A stretch of DNA of 64,000 bases from the IMG/VR virus record IMGVR_UViG_3300048008_000449, positions 1 to 64,000 of that record; one strand, written 5' to 3'. How positions within the stretch are numbered: the stretch's first letter is position 1; every line of letters begins with the position of its first letter. The notes below the pieces were generated by a model. The model saw nothing but the letters and a program-made list of their open reading frames with translations, was not told the DNA's origin and did no database searches. Origin of the DNA: a virus. The position numbers and the translations under genes are program-made. Positions 50,448 to 59,352 of the stretch are shown piece after piece.

Positions 50448-51004
50448 TGTATATCCCATGAATCTAAATTTGATGATTCCATTAAACACATCTCTTCAAA
50501 ACTATCACATTCAAATTCCCACCATTTAAGAGTTTTGTTTGGAATACCTGTAAAATTAGGTTCGCCAATATGACAAGTTTTTTGTTCAATAACAATTGAA
50601 ATTGCTGAACGTAAATGATTGAATGCCCAATTTGGTATATAAAAGTAATGAAACTTTTTAAGTAATTTATTATATGCAATTACTCTAAGGTCTCCAGTTT
50701 TTGTATTAACATTTCGAACTTCAAAACTGTTCATCCATTGACCTTTTGCTTTGTTATTATTTCGAGCACTACTGGTTACAGTTTTAGCATCAGACCCATC
50801 GCAAAAGTCACGCCCATGAGTACTATCTCCTTTAAAGTTTCCTATTGTTGCCATAGCTATTTCTGCAATAGTTTCACGTTGCATAATACCCATTTTTGTA
50901 AATTCAATCAGATGTTTCTCTTGTGCTTTTTTTAAATTCATATATGGAAGCAATTCTTTTACAAACAGAATGTCGTATTGAATTGCATTGTCGGTAGTAG
51001 CCAT
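50435..51004 (-). CDS. Hypothetical protein, weakly nuclease-like pattern
   Basis: A 189-residue protein. The middle has GRDFCDGSDAKTVTSS and NVNTKTGDLRVIAYNKLLKKFHYFYIP, alternating acidic turns and strands that could fit a PD-(D/E)xK fold, but the catalytic set cannot be assigned. N-terminal helices include MGIMQRETIAEIAMA. It follows a promoter with an inverted repeat. Function unknown. Confidence 0.6.
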   Translation of the reverse strand: MATTDNAIQYDILFVKELLPYMNLKKAQEKHLIEFTKMGIMQRETIAEIAMATIGNFKGDSTHGRDFCDGSDAKTVTSSARNNNKAKGQWMNSFEVRNVNTKTGDLRVIAYNKLLKKFHYFYIPNWAFNHLRSAISIVIEQKTCHIGEPNFTGIPNKTLKWWEFECDSFEEMCLMESSNLDSWDIQCNN

Positions 51005-51039
51005 TTAATATCTCCTCTAATTATTTAGCCTACCCTTTT

Positions 51040-51069
51040 AGTGTAACACTAAGAAGTCTTACCTGTCAA
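51040..51069 (-). promoter_or_regulatory. Early sigma70-type promoter with inverted repeat
   Basis: Minus strand TTGACA, 18-base spacer, TACACT (or 17 and TTACAC). Spacer contains AAGACTTCTT (51051-51060), an AAGA-NN-TCTT repeat three bases from the -35 as at 49060. Confidence 0.65.
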
Positions 51070-51077
51070 CCTTTTAA

Positions 51078-51647
51078 TTATAGATTTTTGTAAAATGATT
51101 TTTTATATAAACATGCTATTATATCTTGTAATAGTCTAACGTATTTAGGTCCTTGCTCGCTCCAAGATGCTAAGTATGGTACAAGATTAATTGGATCTGA
51201 TTGTTTTGATATTGTATTTTGAAATTCTAATTCATCTCTGAATTCTTGATATGCTGGGTGATTTTCTAATATAAAGAAATAATGTTCTATACTTTCACAC
51301 CAGTTATTATAACTTCTAACACCCCACGGTGCATCTGGTGCACCTTTTGCTTTTAGTTGAGGTTCGTTTGGATTCCAAGTTCTAACGCCAAACAATGCAT
51401 TGCCTTCTAAAGCAAATCTACTTTTACCCCACGCACTTTCATGTGCGGCTTGTGCTATTATTAGTTCTAGTGGAATTTGTTTTGATTTTGGATATGTTGA
51501 TTTATTGGCATATATTGATTCAACACAATGTTTAATCTTATACGCAAAGTCTTTATTAGTTATTTCTGCCGCATTTACTGTTTGTGTAAACAATAATGCT
51601 ATTGCTAATAATACTTTAATCACTAAGTATTTAACTTTTATGAACAT
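51078..51647 (-). CDS. Bax/FlgJ-like glucosaminidase with signal peptide
   Basis: A 189-residue protein with a signal peptide (KVLLAIALLFTQTVNAAE) and a mannosyl-glycoprotein endo-beta-N-acetylglucosaminidase (Bax-like) domain: PLELIIAQAAHESAWGKSRFALEGNALFG, the catalytic Glu in HESAWG. It would cut the glycan backbone from the periplasm. A second muralytic enzyme with SleB-like 47301. Its ATG is 1-2 bases from the predicted RNA start. Confidence 0.88.
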   Translation of the reverse strand: MFIKVKYLVIKVLLAIALLFTQTVNAAEITNKDFAYKIKHCVESIYANKSTYPKSKQIPLELIIAQAAHESAWGKSRFALEGNALFGVRTWNPNEPQLKAKGAPDAPWGVRSYNNWCESIEHYFFILENHPAYQEFRDELEFQNTISKQSDPINLVPYLASWSEQGPKYVRLLQDIIACLYKKSFYKNL

Positions 51648-51655
51648 ATAGTTAT

Positions 51656-51684
51656 ATTATACTATAAAATAGACAAGATGTCTA
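51656..51684 (-). promoter_or_regulatory. Early sigma70-type promoter for the Bax-like gene
   Basis: Minus strand TAGACA, 17-base spacer, TATAAT; -35 overlaps the inverted repeat TAGAC-N5-GTCTA (51670-51684). Predicted start at about 51649, so the mRNA is essentially leaderless. Confidence 0.7.
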
Positions 51685-51690
51685 TGGTCT

Positions 51691-51712
51691 AAAAACCCAG
51701 TAAATACTAGGC
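51691..51712 (-). terminator. Terminator after the DNA polymerase gene
   Basis: Minus-strand stem GCCTAGT / ACTGGGT (two G-U pairs, ATTT loop) followed by TTTT, three bases after the polymerase stop. Confidence 0.7.
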
Positions 51713-51714
51713 TT

Positions 51715-54408
51715 TTACCATTCAAACAAGTTAGTAAACGTAGTTTTAGCCGCGGCTTTGTCTAAACCCCAATCTAACACACCAAGTAAGTTTTCTAGCT
51801 TCTTAGTAACTACTACTTCTTCCATGTGATCATCATCAAACGGAAGATCTTTAAACCATTCAGGAAGCCTTGTTTCATCTGTAGGATATCCTACACTTGT
51901 AAAGCCCATTGGATTATCTTTTAATCTACAAACAATAGTTTTCATGCCATCTGTAATTTCTACTGCATAATTGTCACTGTTAATTTGTCTTAGCTTATTC
52001 CAATTCAATGCGGCTGTTACATGTCCAGGCATTGCTGGCTTTTTAACATCTTTAACACTTTTACCATTGTCATGTGCTCTTTTACGATCTTTATCATACT
52101 TTGCCATTTTACCACGATATGCTGTTAAATTATTAACACGTTTAGGACTACCTTTTTGCCAACTTGGCTTTTCACGATACTCTTTACGAAACTCAATAAT
52201 CTTCTCAAGTATATCTTGTTCTTCAGCATCTGTTAGTACTTCAAGCAATACATCTTTTAAAAAGTCTTGCATCCATGCTGGTGTATCACTACGTTTTAAG
52301 TCTAGTCCCATAGCTTTAATGTAACCAGCTTTACCGTCAACATCTTCACGTTTACCTTCATTATCAAACACTAGCATTGCATAACGTTTCTTTGTAATAA
52401 ACAATCCACTGCTTCCAACCATTTCTCTACCTGCGGCAATAATACTACCTAAATCTAATGTAGTATGAAATGTTCTGCTCATAAAACCAGGAAATGTTTT
52501 GTTTACTTCTTCGCAAATTGCATCATAGTAATCAATGATGTTATCCTTATCCCAATTAATTTCATTATTTTTAATCTGGTCTTTTAGTATGGGATATGAA
52601 CTAAAGTAAGTAGAATCTGTATCACCGTAAACAATTGCTTTGCCTTGATGATCATATTCGCCTGCAATAATTTTATTAAGTTCTGCGGCCATATGTTTTG
52701 CAATACAACGACCTGTTAGTGTTGTACTTTGTCCTAGCCTACTATCAAAAAATCTACTACCAGGATTAAGTAACGCACCATATAAACTGTTCAAGTTAAT
52801 CTTTTTAACCAACTGTCGCTTATCCCAATATGCAAACTTGTCGCCACCTTCTTCACGTGCATCACGTGCTTTGGCTTGTAGCTCTTTACGTTCAGCATAC
52901 CAACGTTCTAGCAAGCCAGGAATAATACCTTTTTTCTCGTATGTGAAGATTGTGCCATTTGCACTAATAATCCAAGGTTGTCCACTGTTAAACACAATTT
53001 CATATATCTCTGCGCCAGTGGCTTCAAAACTAGTTCCATCTTCAAAATCTAAATGTAATATTTCTTCAATGTCTTTGTTAATAACAAGTTCATATTCATG
53101 TGTTGCAAAACGACCTTCCCATGCTTCAGCAACTGTCTTTGCATTCTCAATCATTTCTTTTGTATATGTGTGTCGCACTTGCCCAATAATGGTTTCTGTA
53201 CTCATATTACAACTGCGAATAATACTAGGGTATAGACTGTTTAAGTCAATACTGCCGACCCACTTATGCAAACCTTTTTTAGGTGTAGCAACATAAGCAC
53301 CTGCCGCCTGTGTAGTGTCTTTGTCATAACGTTTATCAGGAACAATAAGTCCTTGTGAATGTGCTTCATTAATAATAGCTTGGTCTGTTTGTGCAACCGC
53401 ACCCATTGTTGTTTGTAGTAGTACAGTATTAGAATGTGCTAGTACGTTTGCTAAGTCAATAAACTGTAGCTTCTTATCTAGCTTTACAAGCAAGTCAACG
53501 TCTTGCCTAGAATATGCAATAAACTTTTCAAAGTCATTGTTATACAATTGATCCAATGTACCTTCATAATCTACTTTACGGTCACCTAGTTCATATTCAC
53601 CAATAGCATCCAAACTATAACTGTGCATCTCATGATATGTATACTTACGATACAACTGCATGTAATCCATGTGTACACGCCCAATAGTATCATATGTTTC
53701 CTGTGTTGCACCAAAACGTTCAAACTCACGTTGTTTAGGAAGTTTATCCCATAGACAAAAACGCCTTGTATGGCTTTTACTTAATACACGTGCTACACGA
53801 TTAACTAGATAAGGAATATCAAATCCCTCACTGTTCCATCCACTTAAAATATCTGCATCGTCAATAAGATCTAAAAATGCTTCAAGCATTTCACGTTCAG
53901 TTTTAAATAGCATAGTATTTTCAAACTTGTTAGTAACTTCTTCTGCTTGATCAAACGTCATAGTTTTAGGACCAATAGCAAGACAAATTGTTGCATTCAT
54001 CCAAGTATTGTGTAAACTAATTGCTGTTACTGCATTAAACGGATCTTCTGGTGGTGCAAATCCTGCTTCTTTGTTAAAGTCTGTCTCAATATCAAAGAAA
54101 CAAATATTTAGATCTGGCGTTGCACTAGGATCATAATTTTCAGCGAATGTTTTAAATATAACATTAACATCACTTTCATATAGACCTTTATGTCCGTTAA
54201 TCTTTTTTTCTGTGTTAAATTTTTTACTTGTGTTGCAAACAACACGTTCTAGTTTTTCACCAAAGATACTTGTGTATTTCCCACGTTGATCTTTATAATA
54301 GAATGTATACTTGGCGGGAATTTCTTTATATTCTCGCTTTCCGTTTATACGTTCTACAACGTGTACAATGTCTCTATCTCTGTCGTGAAATGCGTCTACG
54401 TAACTCAT
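51715..54408 (-). CDS. 43: DNA polymerase, family B (T4 gp43 type)
   Basis: An 897-residue polymerase, almost the length of T4 gp43 (898). Exo I FFDIETDF near 113 and Exo II GWNSEGFDIPYLVNRV give the 3'-5' exonuclease; SLYPSIIRS (motif A) near 388, KINLNSLYGALLNPG (motif B) and YGDTDSTYFS (motif C) give the polymerase site. The last residues have a short acidic/hydrophobic tail that could bind the sliding clamp. It overlaps the radical SAM gene upstream by 4 bases and is followed by a terminator. Confidence 0.98.
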   Translation of the reverse strand: MSYVDAFHDRDRDIVHVVERINGKREYKEIPAKYTFYYKDQRGKYTSIFGEKLERVVCNTSKKFNTEKKINGHKGLYESDVNVIFKTFAENYDPSATPDLNICFFDIETDFNKEAGFAPPEDPFNAVTAISLHNTWMNATICLAIGPKTMTFDQAEEVTNKFENTMLFKTEREMLEAFLDLIDDADILSGWNSEGFDIPYLVNRVARVLSKSHTRRFCLWDKLPKQREFERFGATQETYDTIGRVHMDYMQLYRKYTYHEMHSYSLDAIGEYELGDRKVDYEGTLDQLYNNDFEKFIAYSRQDVDLLVKLDKKLQFIDLANVLAHSNTVLLQTTMGAVAQTDQAIINEAHSQGLIVPDKRYDKDTTQAAGAYVATPKKGLHKWVGSIDLNSLYPSIIRSCNMSTETIIGQVRHTYTKEMIENAKTVAEAWEGRFATHEYELVINKDIEEILHLDFEDGTSFEATGAEIYEIVFNSGQPWIISANGTIFTYEKKGIIPGLLERWYAERKELQAKARDAREEGGDKFAYWDKRQLVKKINLNSLYGALLNPGSRFFDSRLGQSTTLTGRCIAKHMAAELNKIIAGEYDHQGKAIVYGDTDSTYFSSYPILKDQIKNNEINWDKDNIIDYYDAICEEVNKTFPGFMSRTFHTTLDLGSIIAAGREMVGSSGLFITKKRYAMLVFDNEGKREDVDGKAGYIKAMGLDLKRSDTPAWMQDFLKDVLLEVLTDAEEQDILEKIIEFRKEYREKPSWQKGSPKRVNNLTAYRGKMAKYDKDRKRAHDNGKSVKDVKKPAMPGHVTAALNWNKLRQINSDNYAVEITDGMKTIVCRLKDNPMGFTSVGYPTDETRLPEWFKDLPFDDDHMEEVVVTKKLENLLGVLDWGLDKAAAKTTFTNLFEW

Positions 54409-55709
54409 TCAGGGCTAATCCAATATTTTTCTAATTGTGGTATGTATTTAAGTATACTTGTTTTTCTGTGTTTGTCAAGTAATTCTGTTGTCTTACAGAA
54501 GAATTTCCAATTGTCTTTATCTTCTTCTGTGTAAGGTTTTTTAAGTAAATGTACTACTCCTCTCAGAACATGGTCTTTTGCATCATCCCATCTAGTGAAA
54601 CATTGTTCTTCAATCCAACTTGCTAGCCATAATCTATATTCTATATCTGGGTGTACTTGTAAACAAAGATAAATTGGAGCAACAAGAGCGGCATTAAAAC
54701 CAGTAAGATCATTTAACTTACTTTTCCCATGATGTTCGTGTTCCCATAACCATTCAATATAAGGTTTGATATTATACATATTAAGTAACTGTGGAGTGTA
54801 AGAAAGACCCATATGGAATATTTTACTACAGTCAAGTATTCTTTGTTGAATCATTTCACCTTTGTATTTTCCAATAGTTCCAACTGCTGGTCTTATATAT
54901 TCATATACATCACCAATAGCATCTAAACTTACTACAAGTCTAGTATTAAGTTTTTTTAATTTTTCAGTTTTTTCTTCATCAAGCAAAGTTAAGTTTGTTA
55001 CAATTTTTAAATCACCTTCGTAACCATGTTCAACTAACTTATCTACCATATGCCAAAACTCTGGTTGAAAAAACGGTTCACCACCACTACATTCAATTAG
55101 TTTACATTCAAGAAATGTTTCTAGATTCTCGTCAACAACACGAGCTGGAACTACGTATTGTTTTTGTTCCATTCTTGTTCCTGCTACTGCTCTATCAACT
55201 TCTTGTATACTATCCATATTTTTTAACAAATAGTTAACATCTTTGTACCAACCTGTGCTACGTTTTGGACTACACATAGTACATCTAAGATTACATGCAT
55301 TACTAAAATCTATTGAAAATTTATTAATACCTTCGTAATGTCTTGGCTTTCTAGGGTCATTCCATTCATGCTGTGAGCCAAATCTATGACTCCATCCTGA
55401 TTTGTTTTCTGATTTTTGACAACGTCCACATCCGTCAGGCCATACGTTTTCTTTTGTATTAGCCCTTACTTCTGCTGACTGTGAATTAAAAAAGAAATCT
55501 CTTGCGTTAATATCTTTTATATTTCCAAATAAACCTTTTCTATATTGACAACAGAATCCGTAATCACCAAAGTTATCAACATGTACTTCGTTATGAGGAG
55601 CAACACAATAAGTATTATTAAGGTCAGCTTTCCAATGAACCAAAGAATCATCTGGTACATTCTCATAAGGCATTATCATTCTATTTCTTGGCTTATTATC
55701 TTTTTTCAA
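54405..55709 (-). CDS. Radical SAM protein with N-terminal SPASM-like domain
   Basis: A 434-residue protein of the main array architecture but placed 30 kb away, between DNA polymerase and a DNA methyltransferase. N-terminal motifs are YCVAPHNEV, GFCC at 51-54 and GCGRC; SAM motif CNLRCTMC at 139-146; ECSGGEPFFQ and VSLDAIGD follow. It is fused neither to nor in frame with the polymerase but overlaps it by 4 bases, so it is made early with the replication enzymes. Confidence 0.92.
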   Translation of the reverse strand: MKKDNKPRNRMIMPYENVPDDSLVHWKADLNNTYCVAPHNEVHVDNFGDYGFCCQYRKGLFGNIKDINARDFFFNSQSAEVRANTKENVWPDGCGRCQKSENKSGWSHRFGSQHEWNDPRKPRHYEGINKFSIDFSNACNLRCTMCSPKRSTGWYKDVNYLLKNMDSIQEVDRAVAGTRMEQKQYVVPARVVDENLETFLECKLIECSGGEPFFQPEFWHMVDKLVEHGYEGDLKIVTNLTLLDEEKTEKLKKLNTRLVVSLDAIGDVYEYIRPAVGTIGKYKGEMIQQRILDCSKIFHMGLSYTPQLLNMYNIKPYIEWLWEHEHHGKSKLNDLTGFNAALVAPIYLCLQVHPDIEYRLWLASWIEEQCFTRWDDAKDHVLRGVVHLLKKPYTEEDKDNWKFFCKTTELLDKHRKTSILKYIPQLEKYWISPE

Positions 55710-56808
55710 AAACGTATACTCCTTCGAATTTTTCCCTACCAGCTAGTTTATCGTTACCTACACCTGGTCTAGTATTCAACATCATTTTAATTGTGCCCGT
55801 ATGCTTGAACCCAACTTTTTCAGCTGTTTCAATCCATCTTTCCACAATATGGTATTCCTTGTTTCCGTACGATTTGTAGTCTGCGATGTTCGATGCAAAC
55901 GTACCATCTGATCGTAATCCTCTTCTGATATTCTGCATAGTAGGTTCCACATACCCTTCAAACCATTCATCAAGTGTTGTGTACTTAACCATGCATTGTG
56001 TTTCTTCGTCACTGTACTTCTCCAAGTTAAAGTACGGTGGGCTACTAAACGCTAAATCAATATCTTCACACTGATAATCTTCAGAACCAGAACATATAAA
56101 TTCTCCGTCAGCACCTAATAGTTCATTTAAATAATTTAAATACTTGATTGTTTCAGTATTAGGATCCGTACCTATGTATTTATAGTTTAAATTACTACTA
56201 CTAATACCCAAGAGACGACCGCCATAACCACAAGAGTAATCATAAATGCGGCCCCACAAAACCGGACATAAGCGTTCTGCCAACGCTCGGGCGTGTTGAG
56301 GTTTAAAGTTCTGCACGTTTTCTCCCGTAACAAGTTCCAATGAACGGCGTAATGCAGTAGGATATACAAGGCGATTCCCATCCCTAAACTCAAAGCATAT
56401 TCTGATAGCCCTGCGTAATTTAGCATCATCGTAAAATCTATCCTTTAATGAATTTGATCCTCTACCTTTTGGTTCGGCTGTTTGCATATTGGTAAAGATG
56501 AATCTGTTAATAGTTTGGCCTGCGTTGTTTCCGAGTCCAATTCGTTCAGCCTGCACACCGTTATATGACTTGGAACGAAACCCTCTGATTTCTTCTCTGA
56601 GACCTTTTTCGGTGTAATATATAATAGGGACGATACCACGATTACGGTAGAGATTAAAAACAGTATCGATAGTTCTTTCAGGATTTGCTTCATATGTCTC
56701 TTTCGTATGTTTATCAAATTCTGGGTACAGGTCTTCATATCCTGTAAACACATCAGCGAAGATGTGCTCTGGTTTAATACCCCAGAATTGATAAATTGTT
56801 TCTAACAC
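55696..56808 (-). CDS. DNA methyltransferase (SPPY motif)
   Basis: A 370-residue protein. YDYSCGYGGRLLG near 192 is a DxxxGxGG SAM-binding motif and LAFSSPPYFNLEKYS near 260 is the (S/D)PPY catalytic motif of N4-cytosine and N6-adenine methyltransferases. A long N-terminal domain (about 170 residues with TEKGLREEIRGFRSKSYNG) may recognise DNA. It is within the DsbA-MTase-radical SAM-polymerase operon, so it may methylate phage DNA during replication. Overlaps neighbours by 1-14 bases. Confidence 0.85.
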   Translation of the reverse strand: MLETIYQFWGIKPEHIFADVFTGYEDLYPEFDKHTKETYEANPERTIDTVFNLYRNRGIVPIIYYTEKGLREEIRGFRSKSYNGVQAERIGLGNNAGQTINRFIFTNMQTAEPKGRGSNSLKDRFYDDAKLRRAIRICFEFRDGNRLVYPTALRRSLELVTGENVQNFKPQHARALAERLCPVLWGRIYDYSCGYGGRLLGISSSNLNYKYIGTDPNTETIKYLNYLNELLGADGEFICSGSEDYQCEDIDLAFSSPPYFNLEKYSDEETQCMVKYTTLDEWFEGYVEPTMQNIRRGLRSDGTFASNIADYKSYGNKEYHIVERWIETAEKVGFKHTGTIKMMLNTRPGVGNDKLAGREKFEGVYVFEKR

Positions 56809-57065
56809 TAATCAGCTCTGCCAACGCTCTCAAGTATTGTTTCGAGAGTATCAAAATCATCTCTATGTTTATGAAACTCTGCCTTGTGTGCAATTTTAAT
56901 TGCCTTGTTTAGTACTGCTGGCTTAATGCCCATTTCTTCTGCAATATGCTTAACCGTATCTTTTAGACCTTCGTTAAGTGTTTCTACTTCAGTCATAACT
57001 TGTACGCCTTCTTGCATAAGGTTTTTTAGTTTAGCAACGTCTTCCGTTCCAAATGTAATGCTCAT
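56808..57065 (-). CDS. DsbA-like late-transcription dsDNA-binding protein
   Basis: An 85-residue protein; T4 DsbA is 89. LKDTVKHIAEEMGIKPAVLNKAIKIAHK and DDFDTLETILESV resemble the two C-terminal helix blocks of T4 DsbA. T4 DsbA binds double-stranded DNA near late promoters. GGAGAT precedes the ATG. First gene of the operon that ends with DNA polymerase. Confidence 0.75.
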   Translation of the reverse strand: MSITFGTEDVAKLKNLMQEGVQVMTEVETLNEGLKDTVKHIAEEMGIKPAVLNKAIKIAHKAEFHKHRDDFDTLETILESVGRAD

Positions 57066-57095
57066 AGATTATCTCCTATTTTTGTAATTGTATAT

Positions 57096-57124
57096 ATAAT
57101 ACACTCTTATGTTGGAGTTGTCAA
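57096..57124 (-). promoter_or_regulatory. Early sigma70-type promoter of the DsbA-polymerase operon
   Basis: Minus strand TTGACA, 17-base spacer, TATTAT; leader of about 25 bases with GGAGAT before the dsbA-like ATG. Confidence 0.75.
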
Positions 57125-57961
57125 TTGATATCTGAGTGTATTTGAGGCTCGTTCAACTATCACATCTATATTAGAAGCATGATGTCTTACTGCATCTAAT
57201 CCTGCTAGTGCTAGTAACTTTTTGCTTTGTAATGTAGGCATTTGATGTTGATTGTATTGAAATAAGTAACTTATTGCTTTTAGTTTATTGTTAACATCGT
57301 TTACTTTAATATTCCACTCTTTATAACTATTACGTTGCAAGTATTCTTTTACCCATTGTTTTAAATTTTTATTATGAAATATTTTTAAAGCATTAAATGT
57401 ATCTGCTGGATCACCTAGCCAATCATGCATCTCTAATACTACATCAGCATGTTCTGCCCACATTTCATCTTGGTTGATATATTGATTATAAAGATATTTC
57501 CAAGTACTGTCAATACTAGTAAATGCATTCATTTCATCACTGTATTCACGTTTTAAAAATAAGTCTAAATACAAGTAACTATTAGTACCCATTGTTGTTG
57601 TTATTACAGTTATAGGAAGATTATGTTTATTTTTATATTCTATAATCTCTTTTGTATTTTTAGCATGTGTAAATAGTGCTACACTTTTTCCTGTTCCTAA
57701 AGACTCCCATACTCTACATAATGTACTTAATGAACTTACATCCATTTGTTCATTATTTCTAATGTCAGGAGTATATGTTTCTACATATGTATCGGGAATG
57801 TTCCACCAGTCATTTATTGTTAATGCATCATTAAAATTTGTACCTTTTTCAGTATGGTACACATTATTATGAACTACATTATAACATGCTGGGCTTTGAT
57901 TAATTATGTAAGTTAAGGCACTCGCACAAATTGCACTACGAGTACAGACAAGGTATATCAT
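57107..57961 (-). CDS. Unknown protein, weakly sulfotransferase-like
   Basis: A 284-residue protein that begins directly with a strand and short loop (MIYLVCTRSAICASALTYII) and has LGTGKSVALFTHAKNTKEII in the middle; the general layout could be sulfotransferase-like (compare 44357), but the PAPS loop is not convincing. Its 3' end overlaps the next operon's promoter. Function not assigned. Confidence 0.6.
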   Translation of the reverse strand: MIYLVCTRSAICASALTYIINQSPACYNVVHNNVYHTEKGTNFNDALTINDWWNIPDTYVETYTPDIRNNEQMDVSSLSTLCRVWESLGTGKSVALFTHAKNTKEIIEYKNKHNLPITVITTTMGTNSYLYLDLFLKREYSDEMNAFTSIDSTWKYLYNQYINQDEMWAEHADVVLEMHDWLGDPADTFNALKIFHNKNLKQWVKEYLQRNSYKEWNIKVNDVNNKLKAISYLFQYNQHQMPTLQSKKLLALAGLDAVRHHASNIDVIVERASNTLRYQLTTPT

Positions 57962-57976
57962 ATTGTTTATCTTCTT

Positions 57977-58258
57977 TTAACGTTTGCCTTCAAGGAACTT
58001 AATACGTTTTTCTAAATCTTCAATCTTTTTTGTAAGTTTTGGATTGGCTGCTTTCCATGCATCTGGATTATGTTTGAACCATGTCCAACCCCATCGGTTG
58101 ATTAGGAAGTCTAATGTTGCTTCCCATTTGTTAATTGCCCAAAAAGCTATGTATGTATCTTTAATCCAGTATACAAATAATGCACCAAATATGCTACCAA
58201 CTATAGCTGTGTAAATCCACAACCTGTCTGTAACCATTTGTACAATTATATCCCACAT
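57977..58258 (-). CDS. Small membrane protein with coiled-coil end
   Basis: A 93-residue protein with one membrane helix (WIYTAIVGSIFGALFVYWI), a Trp-rich amphipathic part (WGWTWFKHNPDAW) and a C-terminal coiled coil (KLTKKIEDLEKRIKFLEG). No family recognised. Shares one base with the gene upstream. Confidence 0.6.
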   Translation of the reverse strand: MWDIIVQMVTDRLWIYTAIVGSIFGALFVYWIKDTYIAFWAINKWEATLDFLINRWGWTWFKHNPDAWKAANPKLTKKIEDLEKRIKFLEGKR

Positions 58259-59328
58259 TATGCGTTAGCCTTATTAAGTGTTAACTGTGCCCATTGTTCT
58301 CTACCTGCACCAGCTTGTGTTGGAATAACACTGATACTAGTTGATGCTGCGTGTCCGCCTCTTCTAAATGCAATTAAATCATTTTCGTTTTTAATCATTG
58401 CAAATTTTTGATTTGGAAAACTACATAATAGTAATGCATCAAAATCGTCTCTATTTTTGTACCATAAGAAGTTTGCTTTTAAATAAGCATCTTCAATTTC
58501 AATTGGATTATCTGTTTTAGCAAATGCTTGTATAATTGGATCTGCAAAACCTTCTAAGTCCATCTTTAGTAGTTCTGTCATAATTGCTGTTCTAAGTTTT
58601 ACACTGTCTGGTTGATTTAATGGTAAGTCTTGTGCTAGAGCTGGAATAAATTTACCTAATCCTAAACTACCACCTTTACCACCAATTGATGCTATAACTG
58701 TTGGAATTCTATCTGCGTATTTGTCAATTACTGTACGTTTAGCTTTTTGTGATCCGCCACCGTAACCAATACGTCCACCAGTGCTAGATACTGCTGATTT
58801 TAATTCAACTTTACCAATACCTTCTATTTCTAAATCACCTTCACCTGACGCTAATCTAATTTTGTTACTTAGACATGCAAGTGCATATTCACCTGGTCCT
58901 TTTTGCTTCTTACCTGTTCCATAATTTTTAAGTTCATGAAAAACTTTAATAGCGGCTGGGTGTGTGAATATTGCTGAGAACGAAACTAATGGTGAATTAA
59001 GTTTTGATACATCAACTACTCCACCTTTTTCTAATTGAGAAATCATCTCATTCATTGATTTAAAATCACTATCAGCTGATGCAATAATTTTAGTTAAGTC
59101 TTGCATAACTAAAGTTTTTTCTTTATCACTTAATGGTTCATCTGCTAATGGTGCTGCAAAACCTGCTTGAATATTATCTCCAATTTGACCACTATTTAAT
59201 AGTTTATAAATTCTATCTAATAATTTAGCGTCCTCGTCATTATCTGCTCTAAGGCCGGATATTCTAGATACAATAATTTCTTTTTCTTTATCTAAATCAT
59301 CATATTCAAATAAGTTTCTAAGTCTCAT
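58258..59328 (-). CDS. PD-(D/E)xK-like nuclease-fold protein, probably late/virion-associated
   Basis: A 356-residue protein. GPGEYALACL (Glu) then GDLEIEGIGKVELKSA has the Asp-x(n)-Glu-x-Lys arrangement of PD-(D/E)xK nucleases, followed by a glycine-rich GGRIGYGGGSQKA. The N-terminal MRLRNLFEYDD is like the start of several late T4-like phage proteins. AGAGGAAT precedes the ATG and an ATAAATA motif lies 25 bases upstream. It could be a virion-carried or packaging-related nuclease; experimental proof is absent. Confidence 0.6.
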   Translation of the reverse strand: MRLRNLFEYDDLDKEKEIIVSRISGLRADNDEDAKLLDRIYKLLNSGQIGDNIQAGFAAPLADEPLSDKEKTLVMQDLTKIIASADSDFKSMNEMISQLEKGGVVDVSKLNSPLVSFSAIFTHPAAIKVFHELKNYGTGKKQKGPGEYALACLSNKIRLASGEGDLEIEGIGKVELKSAVSSTGGRIGYGGGSQKAKRTVIDKYADRIPTVIASIGGKGGSLGLGKFIPALAQDLPLNQPDSVKLRTAIMTELLKMDLEGFADPIIQAFAKTDNPIEIEDAYLKANFLWYKNRDDFDALLLCSFPNQKFAMIKNENDLIAFRRGGHAASTSISVIPTQAGAGREQWAQLTLNKANA

Positions 59329-59352
59329 AATAAATTCCTCTTTTATATACTA

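Noticed and set aside
50435-51004. Restriction-type endonuclease
   Set aside because: Acidic turns and strands are suggestive, but no D...(D/E)xK set could be placed with confidence.
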